45,344 nucleotides of DNA from positions 1 to 45,344 of the forward strand of contig CABUJR010000011.1 of the NCBI GenBank assembly GCA_902492015.1, written 5' to 3'. The notes beneath the pieces were generated by a model. It searched no databases. It was not told the DNA's origin and was given only the letters and a program-made list of their open reading frames with translations. This stretch comes from an uncultured Eubacteriales bacterium (GTDB taxonomy: Bacteria; Bacillota; Clostridia; TANB77; CAG-508). This document shows positions 15,010 through 23,585 of the stretch, piece by piece. Both the position numbers and the translations under genes were made by a program. The stretch's first letter is position 1. Each line of letters begins with the position of its first letter.

Positions 15010-16803
15010 TTAGATTTGTGCATTAACCTCATAAGAAGGAAAACATTTTTGAGAAAATGTAATCTCACCGTCTGTTATTTCACGAGTGATTTGCACTTGA
15101 TGTGAGACAAAAAAAACGATTCTCTTTATATCTTTTTGACAATAATCAGCCATGAATTTTAATACTGTTTTTGCGGTTTTATCATCAAGAGCGTTTGTTA
15201 CTTCATCAAATACAACTATCTTATGAGTAGGATTCAAATTGTACAAAACTTTGACTATGGCAAGCCTTTGCTTTTGTCCAGAAGAATATTGTGTAATTGT
15301 GGTTGTTGACAGGTAATCCAGAATTCTTTCATCATCTTCAGAATTTAAACCAAGGTTTTTCATTATATCAAAATAGATATGAGTACCTTTTAAAATGTGT
15401 ATCAATTTATTTTTATCAAGAGAACTATGCTCATTACTGAAAATGATTTCATCAAGAATTGGATTACTTCCAAGTCGACCATTACTTTCATGCATAATAG
15501 AGGCTAAGTAAGCTTTTTCATCAGAGATTCCATAGAATATTGGAGAAACTTCAAGCTTGATTTTTCCTGTAAGTAAATGCATAAATGTAGATTTTCCGCA
15601 TCCAGTATGCCCATAAACTAGGTAAGATTTGCCTTTTTCTAAAATAAAAGATCTTTTATTTTCTAATTTATAAGCAGAAATAGGATTTGGATAAGTGAAA
15701 ATAAAAGGTTTTACCTCAATTTTAGTAATATTTTCTGAACAGAAAACATATTGTTCCTCTTTTTTTAGAGTATTAATTATAGAGTCAAAATCAGATTTTA
15801 AACTTTCAGCATCAAGTTTGGTATTTTTTATTCTATCTAAACTATCAAGAATACTGGAAATTTTATCCAAAATTGCTGAATATATACTTGAAATGGCGAT
15901 AATATCTGTTATGAGTTCAATACTCAAATTACTGACTCCACCAGCTGAATAAATTTTAAAAATGATAATTGTAATCATAAACAAACTCAAACAAAAGTCT
16001 TTAATAACTTGAATCTGATTAAGCTTGTGAACCATTGATTTTTCGGTTAAACGAGTGATTTTTAGTAAATCAATTACGAGTTTAGATCTGAAAGAAAATT
16101 CTTCAGTAATCAGAGGTTCAATGTTTTTTATATCATTGAACAAGACTTCATTTTTCTTTTTATATTCTTTTAAATCATATTTGTATTTTTTTCGTACTCT
16201 AATTCTAATTAGATATAGAATGATGAAAATGATAATACAAATTATTAGAAGAAACATAAAAAGTAGAGAATTAGAATTGCTCGACTGTTGGAGCTCAATA
16301 AAAAATGTACCACCAAGCATTATTACTGCAGTAATGATATTGGCTATAGTGATTGGTAAATTTTGAAAAAAAGTCCAAATGTAATTGATATAGTCATTTA
16401 AAACAACAATTACTTCTGAGTTTTCAAGAACAGTAAAGATACCATTTTTAGTTTTAAATACTTTCCCACGAACAGAATTTGCAATTTGTGAAATACTACT
16501 TGTAATATATGAATCTGCTTGTGAATTGAAGAGTTGTTTTTCAGAATCAGTAAAACTTTGTACAGCAGCTCGAAGAACTGATTTTAAAAAATAAGCAATA
16601 ATCATAATTAAAGCCAAAATGTTGTGACCAGCTAAAAGAGCTACTTGAGCAAGTTTCACAGAGAAACTTAAAAAATCACCTATTGCGGTGAAAAATATTT
16701 CTGTTGAAAGAATTAAATTTTTCCGCCTGTTTATATCTTTAGGCATTTTAACTACAGGGTGAGCGTTAATTAATTGTTTTATAGACACTTTCTTCGTATT
16801 CAT
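15010..16803 (-). CDS. ABC exporter (membrane domain fused to ATPase)
   Basis: A 597-residue half-transporter. Five to six membrane helices spread over about residues 30-330, followed by the nucleotide-binding domain: Walker A GHTGCGKST (about 396-404), signature YSSGQKQRL (about 506), Walker B KIVVFDEVTNALD and the switch histidine in FFVSHQV. All catalytic motifs are present. The substrate is unknown; no precursor peptide, peptidase domain or partner gene is near. Codon use differs from the neighbours: CGG, CGT, ACG, GTG, GTC and ATC appear, whereas flanking genes almost always use AGA and A/T-ending codons. That hints at recent transfer. AGAAGGAGATTAAAAC precedes the ATG on the minus strand. 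Confidence 0.85.
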   Translation of the reverse strand: MNTKKVSIKQLINAHPVVKMPKDINRRKNLILSTEIFFTAIGDFLSFSVKLAQVALLAGHNILALIMIIAYFLKSVLRAAVQSFTDSEKQLFNSQADSYITSSISQIANSVRGKVFKTKNGIFTVLENSEVIVVLNDYINYIWTFFQNLPITIANIITAVIMLGGTFFIELQQSSNSNSLLFMFLLIICIIIFIILYLIRIRVRKKYKYDLKEYKKKNEVLFNDIKNIEPLITEEFSFRSKLVIDLLKITRLTEKSMVHKLNQIQVIKDFCLSLFMITIIIFKIYSAGGVSNLSIELITDIIAISSIYSAILDKISSILDSLDRIKNTKLDAESLKSDFDSIINTLKKEEQYVFCSENITKIEVKPFIFTYPNPISAYKLENKRSFILEKGKSYLVYGHTGCGKSTFMHLLTGKIKLEVSPIFYGISDEKAYLASIMHESNGRLGSNPILDEIIFSNEHSSLDKNKLIHILKGTHIYFDIMKNLGLNSEDDERILDYLSTTTITQYSSGQKQRLAIVKVLYNLNPTHKIVVFDEVTNALDDKTAKTVLKFMADYCQKDIKRIVFFVSHQVQITREITDGEITFSQKCFPSYEVNAQI

Positions 16804-16907
16804 GTTTTAATCTCCTTCTTATTTTATTTTCAATGTGCTATTCTATGCTTTTCAAGTTCATGTAAATTCTATACATAAACGAAATAAAAAAACATGTAGT
16901 TAACATA

Positions 16908-16936
16908 ATTATAACAAATTTTTCATAATATGTAAA
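16908..16936 (-). promoter_or_regulatory. Promoter of the ABC exporter gene
   Basis: On the minus strand, TTTACA (16936-16931) is 17 bases from TATAAT (16913-16908). The leader to the ATG is about 100 bases. The 16804-17042 region otherwise shows only A/T-rich sequence. Confidence 0.6.
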
Positions 16937-17042
16937 TGTTTGCATCTAAGGGTATTAAAAATATGATGCTATTATCAAATAAAAAACTTAAAATTTTATA
17001 ATTATTTTTTATTTAAAAATGTATATTTTTAAAAAGTTGATA

Positions 17043-17072
17043 TTGACAAAATTATGTAAATGATGTTATTAT
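17043..17072 (+). promoter_or_regulatory. Promoter of the T-box operon
   Basis: A perfect TTGACA (17043-17048) is followed by TTATTA/TATTAT at 17066-17072, 17-18 bases downstream. Transcription would start shortly before stem I of the T-box. Confidence 0.65.
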
Positions 17073-17100
17073 ATTTATATTAATAAGAGAAAAACAATGA

Positions 17101-17345
17101 AAAGGACAAGATAAATAAATGTAAAACCTAAAGAGAGCTAACAGTTGGTGAGAAGTTAGTAGGAAAATAATTTATTTATTATCACCTTGGAGTCGATTAT
17201 TTGAAAGTAAGTTTTAGTAAAGTAATTCGCATTGCCTTGCGTTAAAAGGAAAAGAGAGATTATAATTTATATAATTATAATCTAATTTAGGTGGTACCAC
17301 GGAATATAACCATTTCGTCCTATAAGGATGAAATGGTTTTTTTAG
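17101..17345 (+). promoter_or_regulatory. T-box riboswitch, isoleucine-specific
   Basis: The T-box sequence AGGTGGTACCACGG is at 17289-17302. A terminator stem follows: AACCATTTCGTCC (17308-17320) with GGATGAAATGGTT (17326-17338), then a T-run. Stem I starts near 17107: ATAAATAAAT pairs with ATTTATTTAT, and CAAG with CTTG below it, leaving ATC (17181-17183) in the specifier loop. ATC is an isoleucine codon, in agreement with ileS downstream. Uncharged tRNA-Ile pairing with the T-box bulge should prevent termination and switch on both downstream genes. The overall match is strong; the specifier position was assigned by hand folding. Confidence 0.93.
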
Positions 17346-17412
17346 TATTAAGAAAAGTATTTTTCTTAATTTGATTATTCTTGGTTTCAATGTGATTTAA
17401 GGAGGAATTTAG

Positions 17413-17898
17413 TTGAGAGAAAATGTTTTAGAAAGATTAAAAAATCTTAACATTAATTATAAAATAGTAGAACATACACCAGTATATACTATTGATGAAA
17501 TGGATGAATTGGGAGATATTTTTGATGGAGCTAAAATATGTAAAAATTTATTTGTAAGAGATCAAAAAGGAAAGAAACATTTTTTAATAGTTGTACCAGA
17601 AGAAAAAAGAGTACCTCTTGCAGATGTTTCTAGCAAGATAGGAAGTACCAAATTAAGTTTTGCATCTGAAGAAAGATTAATGAAATATTTGAAATTAACT
17701 CCTGGAGCGGTAACGCCACTTGCTGTTATTAATGATGAAAATTCAGAAGTAGAAGTTATTTTAGATGAAGAATTAAAAAATGAAAAGATATTGGGAGTAC
17801 ATCCTTGTGAAAATACTGCAACAATTTTACTTACAATACAAGATTTAGAAAAATATATTAACTCTTGTAATAATAAATATAGATACATAAAATTCTAA
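17413..17898 (+). CDS. YbaK/EbsC-type aminoacyl-tRNA deacylase (ProX-like)
   Basis: A 161-residue stand-alone editing domain that hydrolyses mis-acylated tRNA. The family pattern is visible: YKIVEHTPVYTIDE at the start, a KNLFVRDQKGKKHFLIVVPEEKRV segment with the conserved lysine, SFASEERLMKYLKLTPGAVTPLAV, and VHPCENTATILL near the C-terminus, as in prolyl-tRNA-synthetase-associated ProX proteins. Start is TTG at 17413, seven bases after AAGGAGG; no ATG is available nearby. It is the first gene after the Ile T-box, 46 bases before ileS. ProX normally clears Ala-tRNA-Pro; its place in an isoleucine regulon suggests a link with IleS fidelity, but that is inference. Confidence 0.88.
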   Translation: MRENVLERLKNLNINYKIVEHTPVYTIDEMDELGDIFDGAKICKNLFVRDQKGKKHFLIVVPEEKRVPLADVSSKIGSTKLSFASEERLMKYLKLTPGAVTPLAVINDENSEVEVILDEELKNEKILGVHPCENTATILLTIQDLEKYINSCNNKYRYIKF

Positions 17899-17944
17899 TT
17901 GATATTAGTAAACAATAAAATATATAAATAAAGGAGAAGATATT

Positions 17945-20728
17945 ATGTGTGATAATTGTAATGAAAAAAAGGATTATGGTAAAACATTGAATTTGCCTAA
18001 AACAGATTTTCCGATGAGAGCAAATTTACCAGAAAATGAACCTAAAATACTAGATGCTGTATTTGAAAAAGGTTTATATGAAAAGATGTTAAAGAAAAAT
18101 GAAGGAAAAACACCATTTGTTTTACATGATGGACCTCCTTATGCAAATGGAGAAATTCATATAGGACACGCATTAAATAAAGTTTTAAAAGATACAATAG
18201 TAAGATATAAAAATTTAAAAGGATTTTATACACCTTATATACCAGGATATGATACACATGGTATGCCTACTGAGAAAAAGGCAATAGAAAAATTAGGATT
18301 AAATAGAGATGAAATACCTGTGACTGAATTTAGAGATACTTGTAAAAAATTTACAATGGAATATAAAGATAAACAAACAGAAGGTTTTAAAAGATTAGGT
18401 GTTTTAGGAGATTGGGATAATCCATATATAACATATCAACCACAAATGGAAGCAAAACAAATAGGTGTATTTGCAGATATGTATAAAAAAGGATATATAT
18501 ATAAAGGATTAAAACCTGTTTATTGGTGTACAGATTGTGAAACTGCTTTAGCAGAAGCTGAAATAGAATATAAAGATGTAAATTCAAATACAGCATATGT
18601 TAAATTTCCTGTAAAAGACAGTAAAGGTTTATTTGATAGTGAAAATGCTTATATAGTAATATGGACAACAACACCATGGACATTACCTGGAAATTCAATG
18701 ATAGCAGTTGGACCAGATTTTAAATATGCTGTTGTTGAAACAAAGGGAGAAAAGTTAATTTTTGCTAAAGAGTTAGTTGAAGATGTAATGAAATTAGCAG
18801 GAATAGAAGATTATAAAATAATAGATGAAATAGTTGGAGAAAAATTAGAAGGAGTTATATGTAAACACCCATTTTTAGATAGAGATTCAAAAGTAGTAAC
18901 AGGTTCAGAAGATACTGTAAATGTTGAACTTGGAACTGGTACAGGTTGTGTTCACTGTGCACCAAGCTATGGTAAAGAAGACTATTTATTAGGACTAAAA
19001 AAAGGTGGAGATATAATAGTATTGGTAGACAGTAAAGGTGTTCAAAGAGGAGAAGGTGCAGGACCTTTTAAAGATATGTACTATGCTAAATCTGATAAAG
19101 AAATAATAAAATGGCTAGATGAACATGGTTTACTTTTAGTTTCACAAGTTGTAAATCACTCTTATCCACATTGTTGGAGATGTAAAAAGCCAGTTATATT
19201 TAGAGCTACAAGTCAATGGTTTGCATCAGTAGATGGATTTAGAAAAGAAACATTAGATGCTATAAAAACAGTTAAATGGTATCCAGCTTGGGGCGAAGAA
19301 AGAATAACAAAAATGGTAGAAGATAGAAATGATTGGTGTATATCTCGTCAAAGAACATGGGGAGTACCAATACCAATATTCTATTGTAAAAATTGTGAAA
19401 AAGAATATGTAACAGATGAAAGCCTAAAGAAAATTCAAGAAATAGTAAAAGAAAAAGGAACAAATGCATGGTATGACTTATCTGAAAAAGAATTAATGCC
19501 AGAAGGTGCAAAATGTTCTTGTGGTTGTACAGAATTCAAGAAAGAAACAGATATAATGGATGTTTGGTTTGATTCTGGTTCTACGCATGAATCTGTTCTT
19601 GCAGAAAGAGGATTGCCTTCTGCTGATATGTATTTAGAAGGAAGTGACCAATATAGAGGTTGGTTCCAATCTTCACTATTAACTTCTGTTGCAACAAAAG
19701 GAAAAGCTCCATATAAAGAAGTTTTAACACATGGATATACAGTAGATGAACAAGGAAGAAAAATGTCTAAATCAATAGGTAATGTTGTTTCACCACAAGA
19801 AATAATAAAAGAATCTGGTGCAGATGTTTTAAGACTTTGGGTTCTAGCATCTGATTACAAATCAGATGTAAGTGTATCTAAAAACATAATAAAACAAGTA
19901 ACAGAAGTTTATAGAAAAATAAGAAATACAGCAAGATATATATTAGGAAATACTTCAGACTTTGATGTAAATAATCCTGTAGCTTATGAAGATTTAAAAG
20001 AAATAGATAAATGGGCTTTAACAAGATTAAATAGATTAATAAGAACTTGCACAAAAGCTTATGACACTTATGAATTCCATGAAGCATACCAAGCAATAAA
20101 TCAATTCTGTGTTGTTGATATGAGCCAATTTTATTTAGATATAATAAAAGATAGACTATATACATCTAAGCCACAATCTTTAGAAAGAAGAGCAGCTCAA
20201 ACTACAATGTACGAAATATTATCAAGTTTAGTTAGAATATTAGCACCAATGACATGTTTTACTGCAGAAGAAATATGGAGTTATATGCCACATAAATCTG
20301 GAGAGAATACAGAAAGTGTAATGCTAGAAAGTTATCCTGAACCAAATGCAAAATATGATGATGATGTACTTGCTATGAAATGGGAAAAATTAATTGCATT
20401 AAAAAATGAAGTTGCTAAAAAGTTAGAGTTAGCAAGAGCAAACAAAGAAATAGGACTTTCTTTAGAAGCAAAAGTTACATTATTTGCAGAAAGTGATGAA
20501 TATGATTTTCTAAAAGGAAAAGAAGAACTTTTAAAAGAAATATTTATAGTTTCTGGCGTAAAAGTATTTGAAAATAGAAGAAATGAAGATAAAGAAGTTG
20601 AAATAGGTATAAAAGTAGAAAGAGCAGATGGAGAAAAATGTGAAAGATGCTGGATGTATTCAGAAACTGTTGGAGAAAGTGCAGAATATCCTACTTTATG
20701 TGAAAGATGTAGAGATAATTTGATATAA
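17945..20728 (+). CDS. ileS: Isoleucyl-tRNA synthetase
   Basis: A 927-residue class I synthetase charging tRNA-Ile. The HIGH motif is at residues 72-75 and KMSKS at 606-610. The inserted editing domain (CP1) carries TTTPWTLPGN and TGCVHCAPSYGKEDY. The C-terminal zinc motif CERCW...CERC ends the protein. Length and motif order match bacterial type-1 IleS. AAAGGAGAAGATATT precedes the ATG. Expression is controlled by the Ile T-box together with the YbaK-type deacylase, and a GTGGACA-type terminator closes the operon. Confidence 0.98.
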   Translation: MCDNCNEKKDYGKTLNLPKTDFPMRANLPENEPKILDAVFEKGLYEKMLKKNEGKTPFVLHDGPPYANGEIHIGHALNKVLKDTIVRYKNLKGFYTPYIPGYDTHGMPTEKKAIEKLGLNRDEIPVTEFRDTCKKFTMEYKDKQTEGFKRLGVLGDWDNPYITYQPQMEAKQIGVFADMYKKGYIYKGLKPVYWCTDCETALAEAEIEYKDVNSNTAYVKFPVKDSKGLFDSENAYIVIWTTTPWTLPGNSMIAVGPDFKYAVVETKGEKLIFAKELVEDVMKLAGIEDYKIIDEIVGEKLEGVICKHPFLDRDSKVVTGSEDTVNVELGTGTGCVHCAPSYGKEDYLLGLKKGGDIIVLVDSKGVQRGEGAGPFKDMYYAKSDKEIIKWLDEHGLLLVSQVVNHSYPHCWRCKKPVIFRATSQWFASVDGFRKETLDAIKTVKWYPAWGEERITKMVEDRNDWCISRQRTWGVPIPIFYCKNCEKEYVTDESLKKIQEIVKEKGTNAWYDLSEKELMPEGAKCSCGCTEFKKETDIMDVWFDSGSTHESVLAERGLPSADMYLEGSDQYRGWFQSSLLTSVATKGKAPYKEVLTHGYTVDEQGRKMSKSIGNVVSPQEIIKESGADVLRLWVLASDYKSDVSVSKNIIKQVTEVYRKIRNTARYILGNTSDFDVNNPVAYEDLKEIDKWALTRLNRLIRTCTKAYDTYEFHEAYQAINQFCVVDMSQFYLDIIKDRLYTSKPQSLERRAAQTTMYEILSSLVRILAPMTCFTAEEIWSYMPHKSGENTESVMLESYPEPNAKYDDDVLAMKWEKLIALKNEVAKKLELARANKEIGLSLEAKVTLFAESDEYDFLKGKEELLKEIFIVSGVKVFENRRNEDKEVEIGIKVERADGEKCERCWMYSETVGESAEYPTLCERCRDNLI

Positions 20729-20739
20729 ATTAAAATTAG

Positions 20740-20778
20740 AAGTGGACAAAGATACTAAAAGTAATTGTCCACTTTTTT
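20740..20778 (+). terminator. Rho-independent terminator of the ileS operon
   Basis: AAGTGGACAA (20740-20749) pairs perfectly with TTGTCCACTT (20765-20774), followed by T's. The hairpin core is shared with two other sites in the window. Confidence 0.85.
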
Positions 20779-20811
20779 CTTTTTGATATCCAAAATGTTT
20801 ATATTGATGCT

Positions 20812-21498
20812 TTATTTATCAAGATTGTTTGCAATAAGACTAATGATTAATTTTGGAGTAGGTTTAGCTTTAAATTCTAAATTGAAATATTTTTCAACAA
20901 TCTTATATGATTCATCTGTATGTTTACTATACATGTAGTTAATTGTTCGAAATACAGACCACTTTACTCTGTCAACGCTTGTACCATTTAAATTTGCAAC
21001 ATAAGAGTATATATCACGTTCTAATTTTTCAAAGGAATAAGATCCTTTGTATGTATGAGCATATAAAATAGAATCTAACAAATATATAGTTCCAGATAGT
21101 TTAAAATCAAAACCTAAATAAGATAATATTTTAGCGGCTTTTTCTTTTTGGGAAAAAGAATCTTTTTTTATAAACTTTAAAATTGTACTCATAATAAATT
21201 CTATTTTATCTTCTGGATTTACAATTACTATAGGTTTATAAGATACGCTTCTATATTTTTTAGTAGTAAAAAATATAATGTTAGGGAAATAATTAATAAA
21301 TTTATTTTGAATTAAATATATAATATCTGGATTAGTGCAAATAATTAATTCGGGTTGAGAAGCTTTTAATATTGAATTGGCTTCTGATAAATTATCAGTA
21401 AGACCTATAATTCTAGTATCAGTTAAATTAAAAGCCACTTTATTAACTATTTTTTTTGCTGCTTGCATATTTTTGCATAAAATTAATAATTTTAACAT
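20812..21498 (-). CDS. Spo0A-like DNA-binding protein with degenerate receiver domain
   Basis: A 228-residue protein whose C-terminal half aligns by eye to the Spo0A effector domain: ILSYLGFDFKLSGTIYLLDSI, then a recognition-helix region SVDRVKWSVFRTINYMYSK, then AKPTPKLIISLIANNL against Spo0A's AKPTNSEFIAMVADKL. The N-terminal 115 residues have receiver-like alternating strands, but the acid pair is replaced (LILCKN), the phospho-acceptor Asp is missing (ELIICTNPD) and the strand-5 lysine is absent. It therefore probably does not respond to phosphorylation in the usual way. It is a likely 0A-box binding regulator and a paralogue rather than the master Spo0A. The ribosome site is AGAGAGGTGGTTACAA before the ATG. 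Confidence 0.8.
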   Translation of the reverse strand: MLKLLILCKNMQAAKKIVNKVAFNLTDTRIIGLTDNLSEANSILKASQPELIICTNPDIIYLIQNKFINYFPNIIFFTTKKYRSVSYKPIVIVNPEDKIEFIMSTILKFIKKDSFSQKEKAAKILSYLGFDFKLSGTIYLLDSILYAHTYKGSYSFEKLERDIYSYVANLNGTSVDRVKWSVFRTINYMYSKHTDESYKIVEKYFNLEFKAKPTPKLIISLIANNLDK

Positions 21499-21673
21499 TT
21501 GTAACCACCTCTCTATATATAAAACAATTTAGAACGACAAAAGGTGACAAAAAAAGACAAAAAAATTAAAAAAATTTTTAAATTTAAAAGTACCTAAAAA
21601 ATAATAATATAAGAAAGTGTTAGAAATATGAATTTTTCAAGATCTTTAAAATAAAAAACATTTTATATTATAT

Positions 21674-21730
21674 TAAAAAATATAATGTTTCTAAAAAATA
21701 TAATTTCTTATAAATTTTAGAAACATTATA
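21674..21730 (-). terminator. Rho-independent terminator of the holin-like gene
   Basis: TATAATGTTTCTAAAA (21681-21696) and TTTTAGAAACATTATA (21715-21730) are perfect inverted repeats. On the minus strand the hairpin is followed by TTTTTT. This gap (21499-21739) also holds poly-A/T stretches and the promoter region of the Spo0A-like gene. Confidence 0.75.
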
Positions 21731-21739
21731 AAATTTAAA

Positions 21740-22117
21740 CTACATACCTTGTTCGCCAGGAATAATATAATCTATAACACCATATATTAAAGCACCAATA
21801 ATGGCAGCCATCCACGAAATAGAATATCCAGCAACGAAAAATTGAGTTGCATATAAAACTACAACGGCAAGCACAAAGCCAACAAAACCTTTACCAAATG
21901 CCATTGCATGTAAACCAGTAAATTTTATTATTAGATAATCCATAACTGTTAGAACAATGGCAGACACAGCAAGTGACCATATATTATTTATAGAAAAACC
22001 AGGTGTGAAAAATGCAGTAATTCCTAAAATAATAGCAGCAACTATAAATCTACCAAGTATTTGTCCAACAGCGCCCATGGTATTACTAGATTGAGTTTTT
22101 GAACTATTGTTTTCCAT
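21740..22117 (-). CDS. Phage-holin-family small membrane protein
   Basis: A 125-residue protein with a polar N-terminal tail (about 15 residues) and four hydrophobic helices: GRFIVAAIILGITAFFTPG, WSLAVSAIVLTVMDYLII, GFVGFVLAVVVLYATQFFV and MAAIIGALIYGVIDYII. This layout, with FFTPGF and the YLI(I/V)KF loop, fits the four-helix phage_holin_4_2 superfamily, common in Firmicutes chromosomes without prophages. AGCAAGGAGGTTTGCAAA is a strong ribosome binding site. No endolysin is nearby, so a housekeeping envelope role is more likely than lysis. Confidence 0.78.
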   Translation of the reverse strand: MENNSSKTQSSNTMGAVGQILGRFIVAAIILGITAFFTPGFSINNIWSLAVSAIVLTVMDYLIIKFTGLHAMAFGKGFVGFVLAVVVLYATQFFVAGYSISWMAAIIGALIYGVIDYIIPGEQGM

Positions 22118-22278
22118 TTTGCAAACCTCCTTGCTAAAAAATATATTTGAATATAATAAATAGTTATAAAATTTAATAAAAAATTATATAAAAAATATTT
22201 AATTATAAACAAATATAAGTATATTTTAATAATTTTTGTGAAAAATATACATATAAAATTTGTATATTGAGGTTTAAA

Positions 22279-22953
22279 ATGATACTTATATTTGTAAGAA
22301 CAATAATTATATATGTTTTGGTTTTATTTGTAATGAGATTTATGGGAAAAAGAGAAATTGGACAAATGCAACCTTTTGAACTTGTTATATCAATAATGAT
22401 AGCTGATTTAGCATCTACACCAATGGCAGAAATAGGTATACCAATTTTATATGGAATTATTCCAATATTTGGTTTACTTTTTATGCATATATTGATTTCT
22501 GTTTTAAATATAAAAAGTATAAGAATAAGAGAAATTATATGTGGTAAACCAAGAATTTTAATTAATGAAGGAAAAATAGATGAAAAGGCTCTTACAAAAG
22601 AAAATTTCACTATTAATGAACTACAAGAAAGGCTGAGAGTAAATAATGTCAATAATATATCTGATGTTGAATATGCAATATTAGAAACTAGTGGCCAAAT
22701 AAGTGTTATTTTAAAATCTGAAAAAAGAGGAGTAACTCCTGAAGATTTAAATCTTCAGGTTGAAAAAACTAAAATATCTTATGATTTAGTTTTAGATGGT
22801 AAGATTATGTATGATAATTTGAAAAAAATTGGAAAAGATGAAAAATGGTTGATAAAAGAAATACAAAAATTCAAAATTAGACCTCAACAAGCTTTAATAT
22901 TTGTTCAAAATGGAGATGGAACTTTCTTTTGTCAAGAAAAACAGAAAAAGTAG
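22279..22953 (+). CDS. DUF421 (YetF-type) membrane protein
   Basis: A 224-residue protein with three N-terminal helices, the conserved RFMGKREIGQMQPFELVISIMIADLASTPM segment, and a C-terminal soluble domain containing the family landmark KPRILINEGKI. YetF-type proteins of B. subtilis are membrane proteins of poorly known function, in several cases linked to sporulation. A TTG at 22267 is in frame, but TTGAGG there is better read as the ribosome binding site for ATG 22279. The next gene starts seven bases after the stop, so they form an operon. Confidence 0.9.
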   Translation: MILIFVRTIIIYVLVLFVMRFMGKREIGQMQPFELVISIMIADLASTPMAEIGIPILYGIIPIFGLLFMHILISVLNIKSIRIREIICGKPRILINEGKIDEKALTKENFTINELQERLRVNNVNNISDVEYAILETSGQISVILKSEKRGVTPEDLNLQVEKTKISYDLVLDGKIMYDNLKKIGKDEKWLIKEIQKFKIRPQQALIFVQNGDGTFFCQEKQKK

Positions 22954-22960
22954 GTGCTAT

Positions 22961-23341
22961 ATGAGATTTATTAGAGAATTAATAATATTAATTTTAATAA
23001 TAGTATTTGTAATAGTTATAGATAATATAACACAAAATATTACTGAAAATTCTTTGGAAGAAATTAGTTATAAAATAGCTGATGTAGAAAGCAATTTATC
23101 TGGAGAGAATAATAAAAATAAAATAGAAGAACTTTCTGAAACATGGAAACATTTGGAGACAAAGCTTGCTTTTTATATGGAACATAATGAACTTGAAGAA
23201 ATAAGTAGTAAAATGACTAATGCAAAAATTAGTATAGAAAATGATGAGATAAGTGAAGCAAGTTTGTATATAGATGAAATAAAATTTAGAATAGAACATA
23301 TAAAAAATAAACAAAAAATGGAGCTTAAAAATATTTTTTAA
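22961..23341 (+). CDS. DUF4363-type membrane-anchored protein
   Basis: A 126-residue protein with one N-terminal membrane helix (about 5-24: LIILILIIVFVIVIDNIT) and an all-helical, strongly charged extracytoplasmic part with coiled-coil character (LEEISYKIADVESNL, WKHLETKLAFYMEHNELEEIS). This matches DUF4363, which in Clostridia regularly follows DUF421/YetF genes. Start ATG 22961 has AGGTG seven bases upstream; longer in-frame readings from 22901 would overlap the DUF421 gene. Function unknown; a partner of the DUF421 protein is inferred from linkage. Confidence 0.78.
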   Translation: MRFIRELIILILIIVFVIVIDNITQNITENSLEEISYKIADVESNLSGENNKNKIEELSETWKHLETKLAFYMEHNELEEISSKMTNAKISIENDEISEASLYIDEIKFRIEHIKNKQKMELKNIF

Positions 23342-23417
23342 TTTCAAATAAAATATAGAATATGTAAAGACTTTGCTAAAACACAAATTATATTTAATAA
23401 AATTTTGTAATAGAATA

Positions 23418-23470
23418 AAAAATGGACATTTAAATAGAAGTCTTTTTTAAAATCAATATTGTTCATTTTT
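23418..23470 (+). terminator. Weak terminator-like hairpin after the DUF421/DUF4363 pair
   Basis: AAAAATGGACA pairs with TGTTCATTTTT with one G-U over a long loop of about 30 bases, and T's follow. TGGACATTTAAATA is the same wording as in the terminator at 11507. Confidence 0.4.
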
Positions 23471-23479
23471 ATAATAGGT

Positions 23480-23520
23480 AAAAAGAAAGTATAGAAATTG
23501 ATATATAATTTCTATACTTA
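23480..23520 (-). terminator. Terminator of the glycosyltransferase gene
   Basis: AAGTATAGAAATT (23487-23499) and AATTTCTATACTT (23507-23519) are perfect inverted repeats. On the minus strand the stem is followed by TCTTTTT. Confidence 0.7.
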
Positions 23521-23585
23521 TATTCTATCAAATTTTTTAAGTTTATTATTATTGTATAAAGAATTTGTTAAATATTAAATTTTAG

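Noticed and set aside
21740..22117. Holin-like gene as evidence of a prophage
   Set aside because: No other phage gene is nearby, and four-helix holin-like proteins are common in Firmicutes chromosomes.
22203..22652. Minus-strand frame opposite the DUF421 gene
   Set aside because: No ribosome site or family resemblance, and the plus strand encodes a recognisable protein.
22901..22960. Longer reading of the DUF4363 gene overlapping DUF421
   Set aside because: No ribosome site, a 50-base overlap, and the family N-terminus begins with the helix after ATG 22961.
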